From contig JAJNNQ010000026.1 of assembly GCA_027886175.1 (NCBI GenBank), positions 10,454,001 through 10,518,000 of the forward strand: a DNA stretch of 64,000 bases. The letters are read 5' to 3'. This stretch comes from Phylloscopus collybita. Lineage: Eukaryota; Chordata; Aves; Passeriformes; Phylloscopidae. Below the pieces are notes generated by a model. It saw only the letters and a program-made list of their open reading frames with translations, did not search any database and had not been told where the DNA came from. This document shows positions 24,971 to 37,098 of the stretch, piece by piece; positions within the stretch are counted from its first letter, which is position 1, and every line of letters begins with the position of its first letter. The position numbers were made by a program, and so were the translations under genes.

Positions 24971-27900
24971 CACCACACAAACAAACCACAAGACACCTGT
25001 ATGAAATTTTGGGAAATACAAAAAATTTTCATGAGCAACTCTCATACAACTGTTAAAATTACATTATTTAGTATATCTATGTTTACCTCTAATTTAAATA
25101 TGAAGATTTTTTTAATCTTATGTGAATCTAATCTAACTTGAATATGTGGGGTTGAAACAACTTTTTTCAGCTTAATTTTTTGAGACACCTTATTTCTTTC
25201 CCACTGTACCCTTTACTTAAAATTACCACCCAGTTATAAAGGATTATCCATCTGTCTAGTCCTCTGCATTGTCACCAATCTACAGGCTTGTGCTATGAAA
25301 AATCCCCAAAACTACTCATTCCCATGCTTTAGTATCTCATTGAAATATTCTGGAGAAAAACGACTTGTACTCCAGATCTGAGTGAATGCTGATACTGCAA
25401 TTAAGCTGTGTATTTATCAGAGTTCTGTGTTCTCTGTAGGCCATCCCAATTTACAGATCCTTTAGAGGTCAACATGCAGCATTGTCAAAGTGTCATCTCC
25501 TTCAAAGAGCAGGAATTAACCTTGAAGTACATCACAGAAATGATAACTATGTTCTCCAAAGAGAAAATGGCATTTTTCTTTCTACCCTGAAAATGTCAAA
25601 ATAGCTTCTTTTTTGTTGCCTGGAAGGAAGACATTCTGTTCACACATTATAAATTAAAATGATTGAAAAGGAAGAGGAAAAAGACAAGTTGATAAAATTA
25701 TCAGATCTGTATTGAGGACTATTTGTGGGTGACACTTTTAACTATGTATTCAAAAATAATCTATCACAAGGCTGAACGTAACCAGTTATCTCAGGTTATT
25801 TCTGAACTACTACTTGCTTAATATCTTTGGAAGACAAGCCTCTTGGGGCAGACTCTATTTCTCAACACATGTGAATACTGTGGAAATCACAATATGCAAC
25901 AAGAATGTGAAAAAGCTTTAATTGACTAATAGGATTGGAGTGTCTAGAACCAGGTGAAGGAAAGGCAGAAAAGTTCCCATGAATCATTCAATTACCAAAC
26001 CACACACTGTTAAGAAACTAACATATAAATATCTTCTTTTAGAATGGAAAGTCACATAAAATTTGTTAAAAAACTGATATATTTTTGTAGGTATTGTTAT
26101 GGGACTTATTTTTCATTCTTGTCAAGCACAGACAGAAACAGAATGTATTGCATGTCCAGTGTGTCTATTTTTTACACATTCCATAAGACTGATGCTCAGA
26201 ATTATTTGGTATATTGAATTTCTTCAGGACATACTTTATATTATTAGAATTTGCACTGAGCACAGATATAAATGTTTTTAGCAATGAAGTTTGTGAGCTA
26301 AACTACTGTACATCAGATCAAACATTCCTCCATTGTGATGGATGACTTCCCTTCAGCTCTACACTTCTGAAGCTGTTCTGTTTATTTCATTTCAAGCTCA
26401 CTTTAATCCACAGTTGAAGGAGCCAAATCTATATACAACATTGAAACTGCTCTGTGTTCCTGTCAGATCTTTCCTTTTATTTTTTAACTAATGCTATTTA
26501 AAGATTCTCTGCTAGAAAGCTTAGAATATAAAAATGTATACAAGTCAATTTCATATTCTCTGTGCAATTTCTATGATAAAACAAGTGATTCAGTAACCTT
26601 TAACAACATAGTATGCCTTGTTTCTCCAGCTAAGAATTTCTTTTGCCTCTGGCAAATTGGTACATTGGGTCTTCAATTTAATTTAGCAAGAGAATCTTCT
26701 TTATTTGGTACTGTCCTGAAAATTGACAAGACAGAGGTTGCATTTGTACTTACATGGGGTTTTTTTTTCACCTCAAAATGCAAGATGATTGGCCTCCATA
26801 TATTCAGAGATGACTGCAGAGCTTTCAGCATTGATAGTAACTGGAAGCCTCTGGGTTTTAGAGTAAATCCTTTGAATCTTCTGCCAAGATGACATTAGGC
26901 CAGAAGAAACCCTCATTAACAGGCCATCCTATAACAAACACAAAGTCTTGACCACCAGCCAAAATTAAAATATTTCCCTGTTGTGTTTACACTTGGTAGC
27001 ATTTGTGTAAGACACCATCATAAGATCATAGAATTCAGCTTTCACCATCTCACTGCTCCTGCCTGTAAGCTCATCAGTAAAAGCTGCACAAAGGGGTGTG
27101 CCCAGCAGCATGGTACAGATCCTAAGCCACTGGCCTGGTGTTTTGGTCTCATAAGCATATTAGTCAGCTTTATGGGATTTGCATTTAACAGAACTGTAAG
27201 GAGATTAATTACAGCTCCTTAAGCCACTGAAATATGATGTAAAATCAATTACTATGTTATTGGCCAGGCCAGACCATGTGCTGGCAGGCAGGACAACAGT
27301 CAAATGAGCACGGAGCTTTCGCTCTCTATTTCCGATTCCCAGTAGCAAAGACTTTTCAGATAAGTGAAGATGATAACAAAATATGGGATAGTGTTGGCTA
27401 ATTTTTAACAAGGCTATTTTTTAAATTCTATGATGGCTGTACATAAGGCTTTGTGGGACTACAACAGTCTTTTATATTTCACTGAAGACTGCCAAAATTT
27501 TCTGCAGATAATGAATGGAGGTCCAATGTTTTCTTCCTGTGGATAAACAGCCATGGATTTATCATTTGATAATAGATGCATAGTTAAGTGGGAACAATTC
27601 CATTTGTCTGCATTTAGTAAAGTCCTTACCCAGACTGTACTGAATTCATGAGACATTTTAAACAGTTCATCATGCAAAATCAGATAAAATTGTACTTCTG
27701 GAGTTTTGAAAACAGAATTGAAAATATTTGAGGAGTTTTATTTAGGAATAGGATTGTAAAATGAGTAAAAGTACAAACACTGTTCCCACTTAGGTATGTT
27801 TTTCTCTCAGGACATATGCTTGATGTCCTCCACCTCTACAGTTTCTTTTGAACTTGGGATGTTTTATGGTGCTCCAATACACATATAACATAGACTAAAG

Positions 27901-28298
27901 TCCTACTGGGCAGAAGTGCATGCAAGCAAAGCAGGAGCAAGCTGAGCTGAACTTTTCTCTCTTCCTTCTCCTGGGTTCAGGCAATATCCTAGAGCAGAAG
28001 ACCCACTCTGCCTGGTAAATTACACATAACTGCACCACAGAATGGTGTAAATCTGTATGCATGTGACAGAGACACACACTTCCAGCCCTGCAAAGCAGTC
28101 TTATTAGATGTGAAGGAGGCAGAGAGCAGCTGAAGTGCTGTGAAAGCCAATTTTGTGTGAATTGCTAGAGGGAAGATAATGGGAGGTAAATCTAATAAAC
28201 CCAAGACTGCTATTAGTATAATGCTTATTAAATTCTTTGGAGTTTTTCATGCTTAATAGTGACTCCAAATCCAAGTATTTTGTGATCCATCAGGGATT
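24971..28298. other. Non-coding stretch with possible conserved regulatory DNA
   Basis: The longest open frame is 133 codons (26,491-26,892, plus) and has no recognisable domain. The interval 27,150-27,440 contains a perfect octamer ATTTGCAT (27,177-27,184), ATTAATTA (27,204-27,211) and further homeodomain-like cores in sequence free of repeats, as often seen in vertebrate enhancers. Function is not demonstrated. Confidence 0.4.
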
Positions 28299-28338
28299 CA
28301 TGTATGTTCTACACCATTCTTGGTGTAGAACGTACATG
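28299..28338 (+). repeat. 18-bp inverted repeat (hairpin) with 4-nt loop
   Basis: The left arm 28,299-28,316 (CATGTATGTTCTACACCA) and right arm 28,321-28,338 (TGGTGTAGAACGTACATG) pair over all 18 positions, with a single T-G wobble and the loop TTCT. The match stops abruptly on both sides. It can form a cruciform in DNA or a tight hairpin in RNA. It is too short and its loop too small for a typical animal pre-miRNA. It could be the remnant of a small palindromic transposon or a local inverted duplication. Confidence 0.9.
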
Positions 28339-31300
28339 CTAACTGGGAAGGGAGTCCTGCTGGGCTTTATCTCATTTCATTATGACACAAAATATGTATT
28401 TTGAAAAGACCATTTTTAACTAATATTTTGACAGAGATAAAGTATGAACAGTGAACCATGAACAACATTCATCTAGGAACCTTGCTGCCATGAGTGTTCA
28501 AAGATGGTTGAATTGTAATTGCGCTTGGTTCTGATGAGTGAAATATGATTCTCAAAGCTTGTCCAGACATAGGTATTCTAAAACACTTCACACTGACTAT
28601 ATTTTTTTTTTTTCTACAAAAGGCAGGACAACATTAAAAAAGTTAAACTTGCTGGGACTCAAACAGTTTTATAAGATGACCTTGTATTTTCTGGATGCAT
28701 TGGTGACACATGAGGTGATTTTCTTGCAGAGCCTATTAGTATTACTTCATAACAGTGCATGGATAAAGTGAGATAATTGTTGGCAATGGGAATGTAAAGC
28801 ATCTTCACAGCAGTGAAGTCATAATGGGATGTAAATATCCACTAGAAGTCTCAATAAAAACAGTCTTTAGATTTAAATGTCTAAATATTAAGCAATTCCT
28901 GAACCTTATAGATAAAGTGCACTGGGATGAATTCAGACCAAACTAAAAGAGAAACAAATGAGCAATAAACCCAGTGGAACTCCTTAAATCAATTAACATA
29001 ATTTTTTAATGCTCAGGATCATTAAGTACAGATTCTTTCAGGAAATCCACACACCTCACTGTCTATGTCAAAATAATTTTGTCTTCCAGTTTGGAAAAAA
29101 AAAAAAAAAAGGAAAAAAGTTCTTATAAAACAGCACTGTCTGACCCCAAATCAGAAGAGATTTTGGCAGGAAAAACAATAAAGGTAACCACAAAAGTAAA
29201 TTTTAACAAGCAAGAATCCTGAAGGACAAACATTTTCTGGGAAGTTCATTATGAAAAAAAGAGACTGGTATCTGCTCTTGTACACAGCAATAAATTTTAA
29301 CAGTTTGAAAGGCAGAGGAATTATTTGGTTCTGCTGCTTCCAAGTGGGTTACAGAGCATACCCACACACACTGTAGCTCTGTTGTGGATTAGAGAGGGAT
29401 GGAGACTGTGAGATCTCTCATTTGGATGCCTCAGCTGTTCTCTCATTTGGTCAGTGGAAAATAGATGGGTGTGAACAATTATGTAAGACATTCTGGAAAA
29501 ATAAACAAACCAGCTGGTGTTGCCTTCTACATTCACTTCAGTCAAAATACTCAAAAACCAAGACAGTGATTAGGAGGACACTACTTCTCCTGTCATAGGT
29601 CAGGAATGTGACTGTCTGCTTTTAAGATAAGGCTTAGCAAAATCATTTCTGGATAGAGCCTTGGCACACTGAGCTAGGTAGGAATCTAATTGTGTCCTTT
29701 TTACAACTGGTTGTCAAATACTTATCTGATGAGAGAACTTGTTGAAATCTACCATTCAAACCACTAAGTGTCATAACAATCTGAATACCTAAGAAGATTT
29801 CTTGCATTAAATAAATCTTTTTTAGGGAGGGGGAAAAATCAAAAATGCTCTTAGGTTACTCAGGTTTTGGTCACCTTCTGACTAATCGCCTCCTGTCTAA
29901 TCCTCCACAAAGTTGAAGTCTCAGTGGTTTCCTCTTACCCCCTTCCTGATTGGAAAGTCATATTCTTTTAGAGAGGAAGCAGGAACAATCTCATGGGACA
30001 TACACAATCGTTAACAACAATTTGAAAAATGAGCAGCAACAGAAGCACACTCTGAGGTTACTGTACATTTTTTTTCCTGCAAATGGTTCCCTCATTTCTA
30101 ACATATTTGTATGAAGAACAACACCAAGTGTTGAAAGAGATGTATTGTGTCTGCTTAGATGAGAACATGCTGATAAGGAGTGGGACATGTCATGACAAGT
30201 ATTTCTCCTTACGTCATTACCTCTCATTCTTTCCAGTTTCTCCTCTTCAGCAAAATGCTGAAATGTGACTAGAGCAGTAACAGTGATTAAAATTTCAGAT
30301 TGCTCTATCATTCACTTTTTATCTTATTTTTGTCATCTACTCAGATAGGTACAAGCAGTTGTAGAGGGAAAATGGTAACTCAGTGAAGCTGAAGTTGTTA
30401 TCCTTTCAAAAGATGAGCATCATGCTTTGCTGCTTACTCCATATGATGGTCTGCAAGTACAGAGAAGGAGATGAGAGGGTGCATCAGTGTGTGTGTGTGT
30501 GTGTGCTGTATGCAGAACAATCTTGGAAGCATTAAAAGGCTTATTTTTGGTGGTATGGGTGACACCACAAACTTGGCAGCACAGCTTGCCTCCTTAGAAA
30601 ACTGTCTGCAATGTTATTATTAGGCAACATTAAGAACTGAATGATTCTGCCTATCTGTAATATAAAACATTCATGAAAATTTCATAGATCTCTTTTTGCA
30701 GCAGGCATGCTAAGAAGATTCTGTACAACTGCATTATGGCTGCATTTGCAATTTTACCGTTAAAAATATATTAGTACTTTAATTATTAATCCTAATACAC
30801 AGGGGCTCATAGCATTCTGATGAAAGTCTCCAGAGCAGGCAACTTCTCAATGAGAAAAAGCAAAATATATCTGGAATCAAAATCAGCATGCTCTTCCCCT
30901 TGAAGAATTGTAAGTAATCTTGACTAAACTGAATTCCTATAAATGTTATTCATTCTTTGGTTGGATATGGACTAGTTTGTGATCCATTCTTGTCCAAAAC
31001 ACACCCACCTGGAGAAAGACACCACAAGTTTCAACTATCTGCAGGAGATGTCAAGGAAGGACTGACTGGTCATCCTGTGCCTTCACATAAGTGGATGCAG
31101 TCTGCTACACCTTGGGAAGAGCAGAGTTCCTCTGTGTCCTTGCCATTGTGAGTGCTCCTGAGAAAAGGTAGGGTACAGTGTGCCACGAATGAATGGTTTA
31201 GGTCCCCCAAAGGATCACAGGCAAAAACATGTTTAATACAAAGTTCATTGTCAAGGTTCACTTTGCAGCGTACTGGATGACTAAAGCACACAGAGAAAAA

Positions 31301-33588
31301 CCAGATTAAAAGCTATCAATCTAAAAGCAAATCAACTTAAAATGATCTACATGCAGGGTTGGGATGAGGAAAAGGTAAGGATGGGAACAGGAAAGGGTAA
31401 AAAGAAATCATTGTGGAACAGTATTCCAGCCAGAATCAATTTAGATGCAACCACAGCAGCGTGGAGCACTGAAATTTAGAATTTATTGTGCAGTGAAAGT
31501 TTAGAGGTTTAGAAGATCTGGTAAGCAAATCAGAAGTCCTTGTTGCTTCACTGTTAGGATCTGCGTCTGTGTCTCAGGGCAGAAAAAAATGCCCCTGTTG
31601 TGTGAAAAGCAAATCAAATAATCCTAGTTATTTTTTTCCAGTGATTTCAAAATCTTACAGTCCCTGAATAGTTTGTTGTACTTCTGTTACTGCTTTAACA
31701 TGATACTTAGGCTGTTCCTATATCTAGCTAGTCTATAATCACAGCTGTTTCTGATCACATTTCTATTGAAGGGAAGGTAGAGATATTTTTCTTATTTTCT
31801 AAATTTCCTATTGAAAAAAAATTCCTTGCTTAAAACTGAATGTCAGATAACTTAGCATCTTCTTCCCTTTCTTATGGGTAGTTAACAAAGTTCCATTATC
31901 AAAATAGTGCCCAGTTTTATGCATTTCTTTGACCTCTTTAAATCATGGAAGGCTAACTTTTATGGATAATTCAAATGAGAGTGAAATGTGTGATCTTTGT
32001 TCTATTTGAATCCAAAATCTCAGACTCTGTGTTCATTTGTCTTGCGTGAAATTTTACCCCTGTGAAAGGAAAAATGAAGCAGTTGCACAGCTCTCTATCT
32101 CCCAGCCATATTCTAGACAATAAGAAATAGAAAATTTATTTCCAAGAGCCACAACTTAAGGAACAATTAAAACCTTGGCAAACTTGGAAAAATAAAGTCT
32201 CTTTCCAAATGACAGCTTGTAAACCAAGATGGCGTTCTGTCCTTTAAAACACTGATATTTTCTCAGACTCCATATAGTGCTCTGACCTGTACCATTTTCT
32301 TACAGTTTTCTATTAATTTATTTGACTGGTTATAATGCCAAAGTCTAGAAGTTATTATAGGAAGCTAGATAATCAGTCTAAAGAGATATTGAAGGTTCAG
32401 TTATGCAAAGATTATACCTGTAAAATTTTACAAACATAGACTGTCCATTAGAACTGAAAGATGTGAAGATGTTGGAGTTTTTCAGGTAAAAATTCAAATT
32501 TGCACAAAATTGTGATTCTCCATGGCTCTCATGCCATTTTTACCCTATACATTTTAAAGTTCTTAATTTTACTGATACAAAGTGTTGTGAAAAAAGCAAC
32601 AAGCCTGTATTTAGAAATTTTTTGTCAAAACTCATTCTGCCACGCATTTTTGTAGGCAGAAATACATGTTCTTCAAGTTCTTACACTGTCTTTTCCACAA
32701 AGAAAAAGAAACCCTGTGATTTATCACCCAGTCAAAAGTGAGTTGCACACCTAGCAAGATGAATATTTATGAACTTTTCACTGTCTAGATCCTTATCCTG
32801 TACTGCATGGAGTGAAAACATACTGACTTACACTAGTCAGGAAAACTTATCAGAGGCATTTTATCAGCAATAAAAAAAATAAAGAAAAATATTTCAACTT
32901 GAAATATTCATTTAGCTCCATTAGTAATATGCCTAAAAACACTGTAGTAGTATAGTCTATTTTAAGTCTTTTAGCATCACAGTTTTCACCCTTTCCGACT
33001 CAAAAGTAATATGATATAAAACAAAAACTGTTTCTGAAAGCAAATAAGACTACACAATGTGTTGAGGAAGCTTGGTTTTTAGCTAATAAGCTTCAGAATA
33101 TCGGAAATAGGCAGGAAGAGTAAAAAAAAATGTGCTTAGGAAAAAAATAAAGAAATATTTCTATTTATTTGGTTTTGAAAATAGTTGACATGGTTTATTT
33201 TAGGTCAGCTGGAATTCAGTGGTGATTTTCACTGATTAGAGTCTAAATATTCAGATGTCAATGTTTTAATTAAATGAAATTGTTGTAATTATACTTACTC
33301 AATTTTTAATCCATTTAACTTTAAATGGACATTCCAGATTTCATTATTTACTGCTCTGTATGTTAATAAACAAACTTGGAATGTTTGAAATTGTATCAAA
33401 TCTAACACAAATTTCTGTTGGAAGCATGTTTTTTTCTTCAGTCCTGAAATGCACCTTTAAAAATCAGAAGTTGAAGAACAGCAACCACCAATCTGTCTCA
33501 CTTCAAAGGATATTGCTGAACTCAAAACCCCCTTAGTAAAGAGCAAGGAACAGTTTGCAGCAAAATATATTTGCTCATGAAGAACGAG
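28339..33588. other. AT-rich non-coding stretch, no gene recognised
   Basis: The stretch contains a 16-A run at 29,095-29,110 and a short GT microsatellite at 30,487-30,505. Open frames reach 106 codons (minus, 29,991-30,311) without any recognisable product. A GC-richer patch at 31,000-31,150 has frames open on both strands but no named similarity. Confidence 0.5.
30487..30505 (+). repeat. (GT)n microsatellite
   Basis: About nine GT units form a perfect dinucleotide run, a likely length-polymorphic marker. No regulatory role can be inferred. Confidence 0.9.

Positions 33589-33634
<46 letters not shown>
33589..33634 (+). repeat. 46-nt pure A homopolymer
   Basis: The run is uninterrupted and is bounded by AACGAG on the left and GAGATAG on the right. 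The preceding DNA has no AATAAA close to the run and no recognisable gene or retrocopy, so a poly-A tail of a processed copy is not supported. The exact length in a genome assembly may be unreliable. Confidence 0.95.
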
Positions 33635-33637
<3 letters not shown>

Positions 33638-35028
33638 ATAGACCATTGTATTCAAAACTCTGTAACTTTTGTCCAAATTGCATAAACTCCTATTTCTAAA
33701 AAGCCCAGGAGACAAAGGGGAAATTGAATGAAATTCTGCCTCTTTCAAAAGGGGAAATTATGCCTGACATATGTCAAAATTCCATCCCAAGAAATATAGC
33801 GGAATGGATTATAAGAGAAATGATCTCTACACTTTTGCAGCCAATTGGTGTTGGCTCCAGCTCAGGTATGTGACAGGAGGTCACAAACTTGAATTGCCCT
33901 GCTTAAGTGCTGACTTGATAGAAAAATCTAAACTTCATTTGCTGCCCTGCGGTTTCCTCCAGGTAATAGCCATTTATCTATTTGCATGCTCTACACACCC
34001 TCTCTTCAGTAAAGCCCTGCACTTTTGTCAGTATTGCCATAAGCTACAGCCAAGAGACACTGCTTAATGGATTGATTTATTTTGAAAGACTTACCTCGTA
34101 AAGAATTGATATACTGCCTTCATAATTTTACTTTTTCCAATCCATATTCCAGCATGCTAATCATATTCCTTGGAAAAAACCTTATTTAAAATTCAGTTGT
34201 TATTTGGATATAAAAAATACACAGCATAAGATCTTTCCCTGATCTTTTAAAAGTGTCTTGGGAGAACAATATCTGACCATAAGTTAAATACAGCTTCTTT
34301 AAACAATCCAACTTGTGAGACTTTGCTTTCATAACTGATTAAGTAATGAACAGTCTGGATGTTTTGTGGCTAAGAATGTACAATATTTTCTTTTGTTGGA
34401 AAGTATATTTTATAAAGATCAAGTGTCTGGACTGAAAGCAAAATATAATGAAGGCAAAGTAAAACAGAAATGTCATCAGGAAGGGTCTAACTAAAGCATT
34501 TGATTTGCTTCCTTCTATTTATTTTCTTTAAAATCAAATAAAGTCTGAAACTCTGTGCTAAGTAGAGGTTTTTGGGAAACCAGGTTTTAACAGGCTAATT
34601 GGTCACTCATTTCTTAATACATTAATGATATAAACATGACTGAAAGATTTCTTATACTCATAAATTTTGAAAGAAAATGAGGCATTTAATATCAAGCAAA
34701 ATATCTTTAAGGGGGATTAGCTCAGAGGCTCTTCAAGATAAGTCTCATTACTGTTCTATTTATACAGAAACACTAGAAAGGATATTGCTTGTCACAGAAC
34801 TAATGTTTGTGTCCAAGCCAGATGTACACAACACCTTCACCAAATGCTTCCTTAATGGTGAAAGCTGTTACTACACATCTGAGTCTGTGCTAAGTTTTAC
34901 ACTAAAAATTAAAAACTGCTTTTAGACAAAGTGTTTAAAGATGCTGTACTTGGTGTACGGGTTCTCTGTTAACGGCTGCACACGTGACACACTTTACTTC
35001 CTTCTAAGGAGGGATCTTCTTGCAGGCA

Positions 35029-35100
35029 GAAAGGAAAAAGAAAAGAAAGAAATATTAAAAAAAAAAAAAAAAGAGAGAGAAAGAGAGAAAGAGAAATGGG
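35029..35100 (+). repeat. Purine-rich (GA)n/(A)n tract
   Basis: About 70 bp consists almost only of A and G on the plus strand, including a 16-A run and GAGAGAAAGAGAG units. It explains the F/S-rich minus-strand frame at 34,994-35,197. Confidence 0.85.
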
Positions 35101-37074
35101 AAAAATAACAAAAAAAATTTAGATGGCTTTGATTTGCTTTTTGTGCTAATGCATAATACATAAATAAAAATTGCTCAATTAATACAAACAGCTCCATAAT
35201 TATTTTTCATCCAAGCTTTGTTTGTAGACCCCAAAACATCTAGGATTAGTTGAGGGCTGTTTTCAGATTAGGCTGACTAACCTTTTCAGGGCCATAGATC
35301 AGAGCTAAAACAACAACATGAACCAAATATGGGCTTGTGACTAACTTCTTTACAATATTGGATTCTCTCTTATCCATTTCAGTTTGGATTCCTATCTTCT
35401 ATTACCTTCCAATGGTACATGGGTGTTTCTGCCTATTACCTACTTTTTTCCCTTCAATTCAAATCACAGATCTGCTTACATCCCTGTGTTGGCCATGTTT
35501 CTGCAACCACATGAACTTCACCCCTGAAGATAGAAAGCACCTGAGAGATAGCGTTTTTGTGTATTGCAGACCGATTCAAAAACCTCCCCTTTAAATCCCT
35601 AGAGAGCCTTAATCCAGAGACATCTGATTCAGCTCTTCAGGCATATCATGCCATCTCCAGAAAATTAGGGAGAAAATTGATTGTCAGGATGACAGCATGC
35701 AAATGAAACCAAATAGCATGAAGTTGAACTGTTCTTGGGTCAGGAACCAAAAGAAGTAAGCAATGATCTTTCTGTGATGTACTCCCTCACTTCTCTTCAG
35801 CATTCTTAGATGCTGTGTTGGATTCATACCATGTTTTGTAATATTCAATTACCTGCATTGCAGTGTATCTGCAAAGCTGGAGTTATGATCACAACAGAAG
35901 CAATACAGCAAACAAGTGGTTAGCAGTCATATATGTCACCAGGTGTGGTACCAACTGAGGACAACCCCCACTTGTGGTTCATTTGTTCAAAAATTTTGGA
36001 ATAATTTTCCAGCAGAAGGTGAAATCTCTAGAAACAAAATTACAACATTTTCTTAAAAACTGACACTAATAACAAGGAGTGTCTGTTGAATGTCTTTCAG
36101 CAGTGACTGACAGCAATCAAAACAAACCATCCCGATTACAATTATAGATAAGAATGGACTGAGTGAAAATGTGTGTCCTGAAAAAGCAGAAACAATTATA
36201 AATGCATTGAGAATATAAGTCTAATTCAGCAAAAGAGCTCTGAAATGACCAGTGTGTTTCCAGCAGCACAAAAGAACAGCTTGCACGGAGCAGTTTAGCA
36301 CAATGTTGAAAGCAGGCAAATTGGCCTTTTGAACCTCTCAGGCTTCGCATCAGTGAGCAGAGCACATGCTTAAACTCAGCACCTGGCATGTGGCCATTCA
36401 CACATAGCAAAGGGTAAAGCAGGTGCTGGGACCTCAGCACTGATACATCAGGTTATTTCTCCAAGAAAGGTAAAAATGGTGCTACTTCCAAAATAACAAC
36501 GGCATTTCTGATCCATAACGACTGGTAAATCTAATAACCACCCTGTGCTGTGATTAACAGTAAAACAGGGAGGATGATGAGATTCACAAAATGCAGACAT
36601 CCTTTCTTTGTCACATTTTTCTATCACTTTATTTAAAAATACTGCAAATAGGAAGACTAAACCCAGTATTAAAAAAAAATGGGGTGGGGAAATAGAGCTG
36701 CCTGAAAGAGTACAGCTGTGCAGCCCAGGTTCTGCTTCCAGGCATGTTTTGTGTAAAGTGAAACTGAAAGCTTACCACAAAAGACCAGTGATCTGCAAGA
36801 TTTTGCCACTTGTTAGGCAGTTCATAGGAGGTTCGCTAAGACCATGCTGGCACAGATGAGAAACAGAAGTGAAAGCAGAGAGGAATTTGCATACAGAGTG
36901 CAGATTTCATTGTTCATGAAAAAGCTGCCCTTGATTTGCTTCAGTCATTGTAACAATCAGCCCAGCCAACTGTTTACATGCTCTCCATTGTGCTGGTGTT
37001 GGCTAGGAAATGGCAGGCACAGTGAGATTTGCTTTCTGATGGCACTCTGGGGAGCAGCAGGAGCTCACACACTT

Positions 37075-37098
37075 GACAGACAGACAGACAGGCAGACG
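37075..37098 (+). repeat. Imperfect (GACA)n microsatellite
   Basis: About five GACA units are followed by GGCAGACGGG. They lie inside a locally GC-richer patch. Confidence 0.8.

Noticed and set aside
34711..34782. tRNA-like start (GGGGGATTAGCTCAGAGGCTC)
   Set aside because: It has a box-A-like D-arm string, but no anticodon stem, no T-arm GGTTCGA-type box B and no acceptor-stem complement follow within tRNA length.
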